64,000 nt of DNA from Isoetes taiwanensis (GCA_021234155.1 JAJEKV010000005.1:18088089-18152088), one strand, 5' to 3'; numbered from the stretch's first letter, positions 1-14,584 are shown. Notes: a model not told the origin generated them from the letters alone. Made by a program: numbers and translations.

Positions 1-466
1 TTTGACAATATGCCTGTCAGGTCAGGGATGTGGTCTTATGGAATGTGCTAATAATATCAAGTTATGCGGTCTTATGGAATGTGCTAATAATATCAAGTTA
101 TGCTGAAAATGGGCTGGGACTAGAAGCTCTGAAATGCTATAGAGATATGCAATTAAATGGGATAGCCCCAAATGCTATAACATTTTCTAGCTCACTCAAG
201 ACATGTAGCAATGATTTTTCCCTTGAAATGGGTCGAGAAATACATTTAAAAATTGCGGGGGAGGGATTGGGTGACATCTCTGACAATATGTGAATTGTGG
301 CTCTCTTGCAGGGGCACAAGAAGTTTTCAACAAGCGCAGTATTCCAAATTTGGTGTCATGGAATACACTAATTACGGGATATATCGACTGTGGGCTTTGT
401 TGGAAAGCATTAAAATGTTATCAACAGATGGAACTTAGGGGGATAACTGGAGATGCCATTACTGTT
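1..466 (+). pseudogene. PPR-protein gene fragment, broken
   Basis: Translations in shifting frames read as consecutive PPR motifs: NGLGLEALKCYRDMQLNGI, then MGREIHLKIAGEGL, then NCGSLAGAQEVFNK and PNLVSWNTLITGYIDCG. This is the layout of plant PLS/PPR proteins, which bind organellar RNA in mitochondria or plastids. At least two frame changes are needed: one near position 20, where GTCAG is repeated (16-20 and 21-25), and one near 290, where the frame ends in TGA. A 36-bp unit is also tandemly duplicated (32-67 and 68-103), adding twelve residues in frame. After about 466 the PPR similarity stops. The 5' part lies outside the window. The fragment cannot encode a normal PPR protein. Family call is good; the exact gene is unknown. 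Confidence 0.8.
32..103 (+). repeat. 36-bp in-frame tandem duplication inside the PPR fragment
   Basis: The unit beginning GGTCTTATGG and ending AGTTATGC occurs at 32-67 and again, identical, at 68-103. It repeats twelve codons. The exact match suggests a recent slippage or repair event. Confidence 0.95.
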
Positions 467-1440
467 CCTGTCAGTGTGAACTGGGAAATTCATTTTGTAC
501 TGGTATTTCAATTTGCTAATTGCTTTTTACGTGCATTTATAATTCTATTTTATTACGAGCCACTTTTACAAGGGTGGATGTGGAATTACTGGTATGCCTG
601 GCCTGCCAGCTTCTGTCTTCTATCCCTCTGCCCCACACCAGTGTTGGGGAATGTTTTTGATCTTAATAGGAAAAATTCCTACTACTTTTGAGGGCATTCG
701 AAATTTACAAATTCTAATCGGAAGCTTCCTTCAACCAGAAAATTTCGAATTTGATAAACTAAAATTAAGTTTTATATTGAGCCCTTTCTGTGATATAACA
801 AAGCATGTAATATGCAGAAACAAGAAAAAAGGGTTGTATTCTTGTTTAAGGCACAATAGAGATAGACGAGATTCTGATCTTTGACATACAAGAGTTGCAT
901 ATAAGAGCAAACAAAATCTATCTTGTATTCTCAACTGTGCTCTTTCTTTCATGACATTATTTTCTTTCATCCTACAAACGAGGATTTAATTGATCGGCCA
1001 TAGCTTTGTGGTTGTGATGCTTAAGAAATAACACACATATAAATGCCGCCCCCTTTCTGCAAGGCGGCAAGAATCTGAAATCACTCAAAAATTGTGCGGG
1101 ATGGGTTCCGTTGGGTTTCCATGCCATCGATAACTATTAATGTTGGATTTGTACACCCTCATCTCTCGGGGGAACTTCCCAGTCTTTGCCCCACATCGAT
1201 AAACTAATGGAAAACATACCCCAATTATTAAATCTTTGCCCTTATTTTCTTTTCCTTACCACACCCACTATTATATCATAGGTGGTTCATTATTTCTTTA
1301 CTGCAATACTTCTTCCATGTCGAGCACCAAAGATTTCTTCAAGCCAATTCTCATAAAGTCATGGTATCAAGTATTCTATTGTCTTGATGTAGCAATTTGA
1401 ATTGATTGTCAAGACTTTGAACTATCATTTAAGCCACTTC
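467..1440. other. No gene recognised
   Basis: AT-rich sequence with only short ORFs. Nothing in either strand resembles a known protein, and no repeat shared with the rest of the window was noticed. Confidence 0.5.
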
Positions 1441-1489
1441 ACCCTCCGGCCATGGAGGGCAACCCTCCGTGCGCAGCACCTTGTTTTTT

Positions 1490-1745
1490 AAATATAACTA
1501 CCATTAACATTAATTAATACAAACCATTGCATTCCACACTTAAAAATAAAATTCCCCCTTAAACCCCCTTTGCTTTGGGTGCATATTCACACGGGGGCTG
1601 ACGTAGGGCATCGAGAGCTGTTGGATGAGCATATATGCCTTTTATTCCTCGATATAGACCGTACATAGAGATCCTTGTTTGTGGGGTATGCCTGTACAAG
1701 TTTTGGTATACTGTATAACACAGTTTGCGAAATACGATAAGATTT
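1490..1745 (-). repeat. Half copy of the foldback (TIR) element
   Basis: It contains one arm (TTAAACCCCCTTTGCTTTGG, then GGTGCATATTCACACGGGGG) followed by the loop region in reverse orientation (CTTGTTTGTGGGGTATGC). The matching second arm is missing here. Nearly the same half copy sits at 8,395-8,655. Full copies are at 3.6, 11.3, 15.6 and 57.6 kb. Confidence 0.8.
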
Positions 1746-1767
1746 GAGATAATGTACTATATGGTGT

Positions 1768-3366
<1,599 letters not shown>

Positions 3367-3370
3367 AATA

Positions 3371-3390
3371 TGTAGCATAATAACAGGGGG
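3371..3390 (+). repeat. Recurrent terminus TGTAGCATAATAACAGGGGG
   Basis: One of at least six occurrences (2,541; 3,371; 6,027; 8,926; 15,418; 55,458). Each is preceded by ATA. The sequence after the motif differs between groups of copies, so it probably marks the end of a mobile-element family. Confidence 0.7.
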
Positions 3391-3519
3391 TTTTCTGGTT
3401 TGAATTCTAAAATTTTTGTCACACGGGAGGGGGGGGGAGGTGACGTCCCTAAGGACCGGAAGGGGCCAAATTTTTTTTTTTGCAACACAAACCATTAATA
3501 TCCAACATATAAAAATTAA

Positions 3520-3960
3520 ATCCCCCAACACATAACAACCAACACATAACAACCATTGACATTAACAACCAACACATAACTACCATTGACATTAATTAAC
3601 ACAACCATTGGGTCCAACACATTTAAATTAAAATCCCCCTTAAACCCCCTTTGGTTTGGGTGCATATTCACACGGGGGTGACGTAGGGCAGCGAGAGCCC
3701 TCATAATGTATTTTGCACGTACGAAATTAACATCATATAGTATTCCGCTTGAAATCTTATAGTATTTTGCGAATCTTGTTATACAGTATAGCAAATTTTA
3801 TACTTGCATACCCCACAAACGAGGAACTTTACGTACGGTATAGATTAAGGAATAAGGGGTGAATATGCCTATCCAACAGCTCTCGTTGCTCGGAGTCACC
3901 CCCTGTGTGAATATGCACCCAAACCAAAGGGGGTTTAAGGGGGAGACGGTTGCAACACAA
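3520..3960. repeat. Foldback element with long inverted arms
   Basis: Left arm runs through ACCATTGACATTAA subrepeats, TTAAACCCCCTTTGGTTTGG and GGTGCATATTCACACGGGGG. The right arm ends with the reverse complement (TGTGAATATGCACCCAAACC, then AAAGGGGGTTTAAGGGGG). The loop is about 180 bp and contains CATACCCCACAAACGAGG. It is a MITE-like hairpin with no ORF. The outer left arm is longer than the outer right arm, so this copy is truncated on the right, where block C begins. Confidence 0.8.
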
Positions 3961-5440
3961 GAGCTAGTTACAGCACTTGTGAAGCTCATACCGCTGTAGG
4001 AGATGTCGAGTACTCTCACAACACTGGCTCAAAATACTAAAAGCGGTGTAGTCTCCTTTATTGCATTGGTGGCCTAACTTGCTATGGCACCACTCTGTAC
4101 TCTTTTCTTGTACGGATGCAATAGAGCAATATCTTGAAGTGCCCCTATAATTAAGGGCATAATTGGTTGCCAATAATACAATGGCACCATGACTACTAAA
4201 GCTGTGTATTTGGCTTTAAGGCCTTGTGACGGATTTTACCTATGGTCCTATGTGGATTTAGGTAAATGTGGCCACATTGTGTAAAGGCCACAAAAAAATA
4301 TATTTTGGTAGATATAAGCAATATGCTTATGCTACTTGGAAGCGACATATTGCTTTTTAAAGATGTTGGTCTGCAAAAGACCTTCGAAAATAGTTAACAA
4401 TGGGAAGTATTGCAAGAAATACCAAACCTTGTACCTTAGGGTCTTGAAAAATTGTTTTGCTTAGTATTTCTAAAGCAAACATCATTTGACTAATTGTTGT
4501 ACCCAAAATATATGCACATGGGTTTTTGATTTTAAACACGAGTGCAACTATAGCTTTGTGGGGATATTTTGCAACAATTGTTGGGGCCAGGATTAAACCT
4601 TATCTGAGGTTGTTCGGTGGATCCTATGCACAATCTGGCAAGGATTTGAAAATGGCGCACAATTTAATTGTGGAAAACAATATTGGCAATTGTGGCAACC
4701 TAGTATACTTGAGATGCAATTAGATTGCATTAGAAAATCCTATATAAGGTGACATTTGTGTGGGAAAACTTGGTAGCCTATGCTATATTTTACCCCTGAA
4801 GCTGACATTTTTTGTTAAATGATATTATCAAATCCATTTGCATCTGGGGCTTTGCCCATCACACTTTGGTGCCACACATTTACATATTTGGCTTGATTTG
4901 CAAGGTAACCTTAGGGCAAATGATATTTTGGCACGGGTAGCTGGTGAAACAATTTAGCCAATACTATCTGAGAAAACAAGTTGCTTATTTGAAAGGAGCA
5001 ATCATAATCAGGTTGGACTTTATTTAGTCTCCTAATACAGTTTTTGGCTCACGATTTCTATAGTCTAGCCATAAAAGGTTCCATGTCTTTTGTTTGCACT
5101 AATGCATTCATCTGAGGTTAGGAACAGAACTGAATTTGTCTCTCTATAAAAGGAAGACCATGCCTTTTAGTATTTATTTAAAGGGGAGATGGTTTTTAAG
5201 ATGTATGAGTGATTATGATTCGCTTGTACATTATAACACTTACATCTTAAATTTTGAAAGCCTCTTTTGTCATTCTACTAAAGTAGCTTATTTTATTTGC
5301 ATAAGCGTGATTGAAGAAAGCCGTGAAAGCTTTTCGTTAAAACTATTTTTATAACGATATGATTATCATGTATACTCTATAATAAAGAATACATTTGCAA
5401 TTGATAATGATATTATCAGGTCCTGCAAATAATCGAGCAG
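3942..5440 (+). repeat. Repeat block C, copy 1 (with internal deletion)
   Basis: Starts at GGAGACGGTTGCAACACAAG. Copies 2 and 3 are at 15,977-18,235 and 46,966-49,245. The copies align over long stretches, but this one lacks about 0.8 kb at position 4,932: the others continue with TTAGGGCATCTTCG, while this one jumps to the segment ending GGTGAAACAATTTAGCC. No long ORF is shared by the three copies, so the block is probably non-coding. Confidence 0.8.
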
Positions 5441-6026
5441 ACTTTGGCTCTCGTATTTGCATAATGGAGCTTCAAAACTTAGTTGGACTGCCCTCTTTTC
5501 AAGACATTGTCTAAGGCTTAAACTTAGGCGGTATTTGCAATTTTGAAACTAGAAATCATTATAATTTGGATGCACTATGTTTATACTTGGAATGCACCAT
5601 GTTAGTTGTATAAGTAGCATATCCGATTGCAGCTTATTGGATGTGGAAAAATCATTTACGTTATAATTCCATTTCTCTTTCTCGATTAATGGTTTCTCAG
5701 GGCAAAAGGATACAATTGGTGATCAGTGATAAACTGAGAGACCCAATGTACCTTTTGGCCCTTGCATCGTTACCGGGATTACTGCTAACGTTTGCATGTT
5801 TGGCTGCAGGTACGGGTTCTCTCCTCCAATTGTCTCTCCTTTGCTTTCAGGGAAGCTGTTGACGAAAAAAAGAATGGAATATTTGCACATGAGCTGGAAA
5901 CATGAACACTAGGATTATGATCGGCTTGGATAAGTATAATACCATACTTTCTGGTAAAGAATGAAATGTAAAACTATTTTTTATTTCTACTACACTTTTT
6001 GCTTTGTAAAGATACACTTTCAAATA
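5441..6026 (+). repeat. Repeat block D, copy 1
   Basis: Matches 18,236-18,830 (landmarks CTCGTATTTGCATAATGG and TTCTCGATTAATGGTTTCTC). In the second copy the block runs on into block A. Here it is cut at 6,026 by the recurrent terminus TCTAGCATTATAACAGGGGG. Confidence 0.75.
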
Positions 6027-6240
6027 TCTAGCATTATAACAGGGGGTTGTTTTTTCTGTTTTTGTACTGTTTTCTCTAAGGTTTTCATATGATTTGGTGG
6101 CCGTATTCATCCAGGTGTACTAAATAGTATTTCTAGAGTGCACCCTTTTATTAGCCGTTGATTTTAGAAAAAGGGGCAAATCGTGTGGTGGAGGCTTGTT
6201 TTGTGGTGGGTGAGAATATCCTCCCATTTTTTTTTAGGGT
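6027..6240 (+). repeat. Terminal repeat preceding a captured gene start
   Basis: Nearly identical to 55,458-55,650 and related to 8,926-9,060 and 2,541-2,670. It starts with TCTAGCATTATAACAGGGGG, continues with GTACTAAATAGTATTTCTAG and AGTGCACCC, then GCCGTTGATTTTAG. Downstream DNA differs completely between copies, as expected for the end of a mobile element carrying different cargo. Confidence 0.75.
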
Positions 6241-6607
6241 TTTTTCTAGGATTGTGTGGATTAGGGCCATAAGTCTTAGTTGAATGCTGCAGGATGGGAC
6301 CTTTGGGGCCTGTGTTGGACGCCAGAAACTTCTCGAGGCCATGGAACGTTGTTTTCAGCATTGGGTCATGGTGCTTGTAGTGGGTTGTGGTTTTACCGAG
6401 AAGAATAGACTGGTATTTGTATTGGGTCAATTAGTCCGGCAGGCATCACGAAGGGCAAGAAACAGTAGTTATAGGGTTCGCAAATTAATTAGTTCGCAAA
6501 ATATTCCTTCTCTTATTGTTTCTTTGCGACCATGCAGTGGAGAGGAAACTGGGTACTTCGTTGGAAATTTTGAAATTGGAGAACTGGAATCAAGAAGGCA
6601 GGAGACA

Positions 6608-6942
6608 ATGGCAGTTCAAGCACAGTACCCCTCAAATATCCCGGTTGCTGATTTTTGCATCAGGTACGAGAGTTTGAATTCATATTCTTGCGTTGATCTA
6701 ACCCAAATCATTTTTATATTTGATATGCGTGCAAACTACTCTAGAGTTGCATGGGCTGCGAAATCATCAATTGGGTCGTTGCCTAATATGTAATTTGCAA
6801 TGCAACAGGGCTCGGCAGGGCTATGCAAATGGAAACAGGAACCTTATGAATCCGTTTGGACTAGCACCCAATTTGGAGGACATGCAATACCAGTTTCTCA
6901 ACGGGGCTGGCACATCAAACCCGCTTCTCCTCTTCAATCCAA
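6608..6942 (+). pseudogene. First two exons of a BOI/SBP1-like RING ubiquitin-ligase gene
   Basis: Exon 1 (6608-6663) starts MAVQAQYPSN, the start I recall for the S-RNase-binding-protein/BOI family of plant RING E3 ligases, which act in stress and gibberellin responses. It ends at CAG|GTACGAG. An acceptor at 6,808 (TGCAACAG) opens exon 2 (6809-6942), which keeps the frame across the junction and reads through NGNRNLMNPFGLAPNLEDMQ to a donor at A|GTATGA. No coiled coil or C-terminal RING follows before other repeats begin, so only the 5' end of the gene is present. It lies about 0.37 kb after the terminal repeat, suggesting capture by a mobile element. The family call rests mainly on the first ten residues. 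Confidence 0.55.
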
Positions 6943-8390
6943 GTATGACAGGCTTTGCACCTCTGTCTTTGTTTTCTTTTGTTTGTGTTCCCTTTTTTTG
7001 TTTGGAAGGCGTTAGGGTGAGATTCATGTCATTTTTTCTGTTGGAACTATACTATGACAAGGCAGTGTTGTTTTGAGATCTGTTGTGAGAGCCATAATCT
7101 GATCATCTCTTATTGCATATCCGGTTCACGTATACGCTCCGATTACACTCTCTGTTCACTAGCGATCCACATTGCTAAATGAAAATGAGCGAGAATTCTT
7201 GTTGAATTTGAATAGCTCCAACAAAATACCACAGGAATTGGATCTTTTCGCACAACATCATCAGTAGCAGCATCATCGCTATCATCATCAACAGCAGCAA
7301 CGTCTGATATCTTGATGGGTGCACCATGAATTCTGAGGCTGAACCATAAATTCTAAGTCTGAATAACAAAGGGCAATAAAATGCCTAGAAGGCGCAATAG
7401 AAACCTTTGCATCTACGAGGTATCTAGGATTCCATTTATATCATTTTCATTCCTCTGTCGGTTTAAAAATTGTAACCCTTGCCTTGGTATATTCGAGGGA
7501 CATGAGGGTGCAATTGTGTGTTCGAGATAGAATGGGTGCAAAGCGCGGTGTTTGAGATAGACTGGGGAAGTGAGACATTTGTTTTGAGAAAATGGGTTGT
7601 GCATAACCCGTGCCAATGTTATCACCCACGATCCATGGAAATGAATGTATTTTAAAATGAATGTATTTTCGTGATTGATGCTGAAAGAAATCCTCTTAAC
7701 ATGCAAGATCAGGGCTTCAACTCTCTAAAATACATTCATATGGACGATAAAATCATATTCTATTCTATTCTATTCTCTAATATCTAGCATTATTACCCGT
7801 TTTTTCCTTTATCTTGCTATTTAATGTAGAACCTGGTACATAATGTTTCTGAGATCTAGTAGGAATACCACATTTTGAAATATTTATTCTTTTTTGGGTG
7901 TTAAACAATCTTCTTTGGTATTTCAGTCTGGCATGCATTGTTTCGATTAATCTGATTTACGCTACCAAATTTATAGGCATTCGTAGACAAATGTCGTGCA
8001 TGTCCTATTGCATTGCTTGCCTTTTTCGTGCTTCATATTCCACTGGTTGGTAATGTTTACTTTGCATACTTGTTATGGTAGTGCAGATATTTCATACTAC
8101 AGTGAATGTTTGATGCTGATTATTAAGCTATGCCATGCATATTCAATATGTTTATAATGATGCTACAGTATTTGCTATGCCATGTAAGTTCAATAAATTG
8201 TGGCAATATGTTGATATCTCTATCGATTCTCTATCGATTCTCACATAATAATCATATGATGAAAATTATGCAAGTGTTTGGTTTGTATTAAATGCTTTTC
8301 TATTTTTTTCGTCAATCTTTACACAATTCCTAAGGCCATTAAAGTTTTCCTCCTTTGTTAGGGCCCGAAGGGCCAATTTTTTTTTTTAGT
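6943..8390. other. No gene recognised; possible remainder of captured segment
   Basis: No protein similarity seen. TATCTAGCATTATTACCCG near 7,781 resembles the recurrent terminus and may mark the far side of the element. An AT-rich stretch follows. Confidence 0.4.
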
Positions 8391-8394
8391 ATAA

Positions 8395-8655
8395 CTACCA
8401 TTAACATTAATTAATACAAACCATTGCATTCCACACTTAAAAATAAAATTCCCCCTTAAACCCCCTTTGCTTTGGGTGCATATTCACACGGGGGCTGACG
8501 TAGGGCATCGAGAGCTGTTGGATGAGCATATATGCCTTTTATTCCTCGATATAGACCGTACATAGAGATCCTTGTTTGTGGGGTATGCCTGTACAAGTTT
8601 TGGTATCTTGTATAACCACGGTTTATGTAAATCTGATAAGATTTGAGATAATGTA
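8395..8655 (-). repeat. Half copy of the foldback element
   Basis: Almost the same as 1,490-1,745, including the CTTGTTTGTGGGGTATGCC segment. Preceded by GGGCCCGAAGGGCC and a T-run, a junction also seen beside the other foldback copies (11,221; 57,596). Confidence 0.75.
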
Positions 8656-8665
8656 CTATATGGTG

Positions 8666-8925
8666 TTGAAAGGAAATACTTGTTTATGTGAATATAAAGA
8701 ACAGCTTCAGACAAATATTGAACTTATCTAGTATTCTTGTTGGACTCTCATCGGTTTTAGGGCCCGGGTAGTGCCGGGACGTAATTTCTCTAGCCGGTTA
8801 AGTGACCAAGTTAGGAGTATGGACTTGGCTAGATTAGACCCTAGGCAAAGGAAAGTATATATGCTGAAACATCTGTTATCATATTCAAGGATATGAAACT
8901 CTATCCTTTTGAGTCCACCTGAATA
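8666..8925 (+). repeat. Repeat block A, left part, interrupted
   Basis: Matches 1,760-2,025 and stops at 8,925, where the recurrent terminus begins. The rest of block A resumes at 11,779, so about 2.85 kb is inserted and about 50 bp of block A is missing at the junction. Confidence 0.75.
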
Positions 8926-9060
8926 TGTAGCATAATAACAGGGGGTTTCTTTTGTATTTTTATACTGTTTTTTCCTATGGTTTTGCTATGATTTGGTGAA
9001 TGTATCTCGATGGAGTGTACTAATAAGTATTTCTAGAGTCGCATACATCTTTGCATTGAT
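8926..9060 (+). repeat. Recurrent terminal repeat, divergent copy
   Basis: Begins TGTAGCATAATAACAGGGGG and keeps the AGTATTTCTAGAGT landmark. It lies directly inside block A, giving a clear example of an insertion boundary. Confidence 0.7.
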
Positions 9061-9234
9061 TTTTGCTCTTTTAATGGTTAGCACCCATGTATTTGTCGAG
9101 ATGTACAAGAAAAATATATGTACAACCCTCCCTTTGCATCGCGAGTCGAAGGGCATATTTTAGGGTTCGAGGCAAGGCCGACCCCTTCGTGGCTTTTACG
9201 AAAGAGGGCCTCAGCACGTTTCTTCTATTCGGAC

Positions 9235-9288
9235 ATGGAAGACGAAGAACAGCAGGAACAGGGGATGTTTCAAGAGAACAGAGCAACG
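9235..9288 (+). pseudogene. Possible isolated first exon of an unknown gene
   Basis: ATG at 9235 opens an acidic peptide (MEDEEQQEQGMFQENRA) ending at a possible donor ACG|GTGATT. It occupies the same position relative to the terminal repeat as the gene starts at 6.6 and 55.7 kb. A second open stretch in another frame (to about 9,560, with CRALDAVSWVFGKMQCKEC) may be more cargo. I do not recognise the protein, and the exon model is weak. Confidence 0.25.
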
Positions 9289-9552
9289 GTGATTTTTTAT
9301 GGGTATTTGTTCTGGTTCCAGAAAGGGCGGTGAAGGAATCGTCATGCCCAACTCGGTATTCTAGCTGGCCGGGAGCCCCTCCTCACAAAAAAAACAAGAA
9401 GATGAAGAGACCCGAAGGCTCTGTGAGAATCTTTTATAGAAATGCCAATGGCAAGTGTAGAGCTTTGGATGCTGTTAGTTGGGTGTTCGGTAAAATGCAG
9501 TGTAAAGAATGTGTATTCACAGCCTATGCCAATTGTCAAAACCCATTTGTAC

Positions 9553-9998
9553 CACGGTGATATTTGATGCGATGCCATGCTGAGATGTTAATCCCATGGA
9601 CAACACACATCAGGTTAGAAATTATGTTTGCAGGTTATGTTCATAGGGATGAAGACAGTTATTTAGAAAAATCGAATTGGAAGTTGTGAGGCCAGATAAG
9701 TTCATATTTTTTACAGTGTTTGTTCCAGCCAGCTTATGGCAGTTCGTTTTGGTAGGCACACACGATGATATTTGATGTACGGTGATATTTGATGCGATGC
9801 CATGCGAGATGCTAATCCATGGACAACACACATCGGGTTAGAAATTATTTTTATCAAATCCATGTTTGCGAGGTTATGTTCATAAGGGCGAAAAGGCGGT
9901 TATTTAGAGAAATCAATTGGAAGTTGTGAGGCCGGATAAGTTGATATTTTTTACGGTGTTTGTTCCGGCCCGGCTTATGGCGGTTTCGTTTTAATAGT
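9553..9998. repeat. Tandem duplication, about 220 bp unit
   Basis: 9,553-9,768 and 9,778-9,998 match closely, sharing GGTGATATTTGATGCGATGC and TTGGAAGTTGTGAGGCC. The second copy carries a short insertion (TTTTATCAAATCC). No gene function seen. Confidence 0.85.
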
Positions 9999-10900
9999 CG
10001 AGCCTCCTTTTTTGGTAACGATGTGTTTTGCCTTGTTTGTGTACTAGCCATTTTAAGTAGATTATCTCTCGTAAGAAGGGCGAAAGAATGCAAATTAGAA
10101 GCGACCATATTGTTCATCTAGTTTTCCATTTCAGAAACACGGTAAGCAATCAGCGCCCAAAGACATTTAGATGGCAGTTTAACCAACAAAAATTCTACTT
10201 ATATGACTTTTAAAACTTGCACTAGAACTTGAAAGGGCGATTCTTGCTTGGGCTGGCTTTCGAATTTTTGCAGCAAAAAGGATTGGATTTTCCGGAAGAT
10301 TGAAGGTATTATTCTCGAGTTTTTTTGTTGTTGTTTATGAAAGGGGAATGCGTTCAAGATGGAGGGAATGGGAGTATCGTCGCTTGATGCAACCCGACCA
10401 CAAGAAGTTAATTGATCGCTTCAAAGTCTGTTTCAATAACGGTTGCTTTCATGAAAAATCTGGAGAGTGATTTCTCTTTGGAGCTTATAGCTTTCCAAAT
10501 TCAAAGCTTTGTCATTAGCCTTCCTTGAAGACCCATGAACTTCGATATCCTTTCTCGACCGTTATGAATTCACACCTTCAAGACCCATGATAACTTCGGC
10601 TACAAGCTTTGCAGCTCAAGTTTGGTTTCCCTCATAAGAGCATTTGTATGGTGAGTTTCTTACAAGGAGTTTGAGCAACTTCAGTTGGCTTGGTTTTCGT
10701 CATTGCCATTACTATTTGAGCTTTGATGTGTGCTCCATTGGTCTTGTGCGACTCGTCCTTTCGAGTAGTCCTTCCACGTTCATAACGTTTAAACATGCAG
10801 GCTATTTATTGTTCACAGATAAGATAATGTGACAAAAAAACTCATTTATATATATCTATCATTACATGTTTGTGTATTGCTGGATAATATTATTATAGGC
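9999..10900. other. No gene recognised
   Basis: Only short ORFs without recognisable similarity. Some sub-sequences are locally repeated (TTCAAGACCCATGA twice near 10,575). Confidence 0.4.
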
Positions 10901-10907
10901 ACGCTAG

Positions 10908-11035
10908 AGGCAACATGCACCATAGGCATGCATACTTCTTTAATGGCCCTTTAGAGTAACCCGGTTCGAGGCAACATCTTTGTAGGCATGCATATTTCTT
11001 TTAATGGGCCTTGGAGTAACCCAGGTTCAATTCAA
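10908..11035. repeat. Tandem repeat, about 65 bp unit, two copies
   Basis: GAGGCAACATGCACCATAGG and its partner GAGGCAACATCTTTGTAGG each lead into a TAATGG..CCTT..AGAGTAACCC segment. Imperfect but clear duplication. Confidence 0.7.
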
Positions 11036-11340
11036 TGAGGCCTTCAGCCTTTAAATAACCATTATATATCATAATAATTTTTATACTTCATATTATTATT
11101 TTTTTTTTTTTTTTTTTATATTGCTACATAATTAGATATATGTTTTACATCCGACATATTATTATTTACAAAATATAACATCAACTCATCCAAGTGTGAA
11201 GTCACGTTGTTTGTTCTTAGCCCCGAAGGGGCAAAAAATTTTTTTAACCTATATAACACATATTGCTACATGTTTTAGATGTCTTTTATATTCTCACGTC
11301 TGTTTTTTTTTTTATGGCCCAAGGCCAAAAAATTTTTTAG

Positions 11341-11778
11341 TATAATAACCAACACATAACTACCATTGACATTAATAAATATAACCATTGGATCCAACAC
11401 ATTTAAATTAAAATCCCCTTAAACCCCTTTGGTTTGGGTGCATATTCACACGGGGTGACTTAGGGCAGGGAGAGCCCTCATAATTGTATTTTGCACGCGT
11501 CTGAAATCAACACCATATAGTATTCGGTTGAAATCTTATAGTATTTTGCTAATCTTGTTATATCAGTATAGCAAATCTTGTACTTGCATACCCCACAAAC
11601 GAGGAACTTTACGCACGGTGTAGATTAAGGAATAAGGGGAATATGCCAATCCGGCGATGCCCGAGTGCGGGAATATGCAACCCAAACCAAAGGGGTTTAA
11701 GGGGATTTTAATTTAAATGTGTTGGATCCAATGGTTATATTTATTAATGTCAATGGTAGTTATGTGTTGGTAGTTATG

Positions 11779-11780
<2 letters not shown>
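11341..11780. repeat. Foldback element, best-preserved copy with long TIRs
   Basis: Left arm (about 11,345-11,465) and right arm (about 11,645-11,780) are near-perfect reverse complements for more than 100 bp, both including ACATTTAAATTAAAATCCCC and CCATTGGATCC. Loop about 180 bp. There is no ORF and no obvious target-site duplication. A non-autonomous MITE-like hairpin, possibly a source of small RNA. Confidence 0.85.
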
Positions 11781-13736
<1,956 letters not shown>

Positions 13737-14080
13737 TTGAGCATGAGTAAGAGTGGCCCACTGTAGGGCCGTTAATAAGGGGCAAACTAGGCCCAAACTT
13801 ATTGAATTCTGGGAGGAGACATGGGATAGAGGGACAAACTAATAACCCAGTAAAGCACGCAGTTAATTGATCTCAAGTGACAAAGATGGATTAGATCCAA
13901 ATAGGGCCAAAGGTGACATGGGTATCTTGAAGTTTGTTCCAAGCCTGAATCCTTGTGGGAATGTCTCCAAAATAGCAGAAACTTCTGGCAGTAATGTGGT
14001 CATTGTGGCTGATTCTAATGTGGAGATTGTAGTCGACTGACAATGAAGAGGGACTCTAGCAATGAAATTCAACCAAATCG
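13737..14080 (+). pseudogene. Decayed copy of the SAP-like ORF
   Basis: Aligns by eye with 50,137-50,490: CATGAGTAAG, AACTTATTGAATTC, ATGGATTAGATCCAAATAGG and TGGGAATGTC are shared. Several indels and stops break the frame. The DNA that follows (to about 14,430, including ATGCCAAGAGAGTTCAT) also matches the region after the 50-kb ORF. This second copy suggests the ORF belongs to a mobile element. Confidence 0.7.
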
Positions 14081-14584
14081 TTTGCTCGTAGTATTTATAC
14101 TTAGATGGTCTGAATTATCATAAGAGATTATTACCGCAAACTTTATATCCGGTTACAATGGTACGACAATTTTGATCTGTTTCATAAATTATTTAATTGC
14201 AAGAGGTATGATAGCTTTGGGTTGGCTTTTAAAATTACATTATTAATTTTCAAGATATAAATTTCGTGGGTAAAGGGGAAATGCCAAGAGAGTTCATAGC
14301 TTACACCGCTAGCATTAGTATTTCTTTTACCCTCCTTAGGCTAATAAGTGCTATTTGCCGCAGTAACCGAACTCTCTCCCCTCAAGACTCTTTTTGCATG
14401 GATGTTTGAGGAATGTGCGGTTATGAACTATTCATTAATTTTGTTGATACAATCCATATTGGTAAGTATTTACTCTTACTTTGCTATTACTGTTGAAGAC
14501 ATATGGACAAAATATTTGGCAATACATTTGGTACTTCCTTTTAATCCTATTTCTCTTGTAACTTTTTTCATATTATGAATCTGA

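Noticed and set aside
1440-1760. Hammerhead ribozyme or viroid-like motif in the foldback loop
   Set aside because: The conserved CTGANGA and GAAA core elements were not found in the right arrangement.
9235-9330. VIFY read as a TIFY/JAZ motif
   Set aside because: Only four residues match and the following GG..V..D pattern of TIFY domains is absent.
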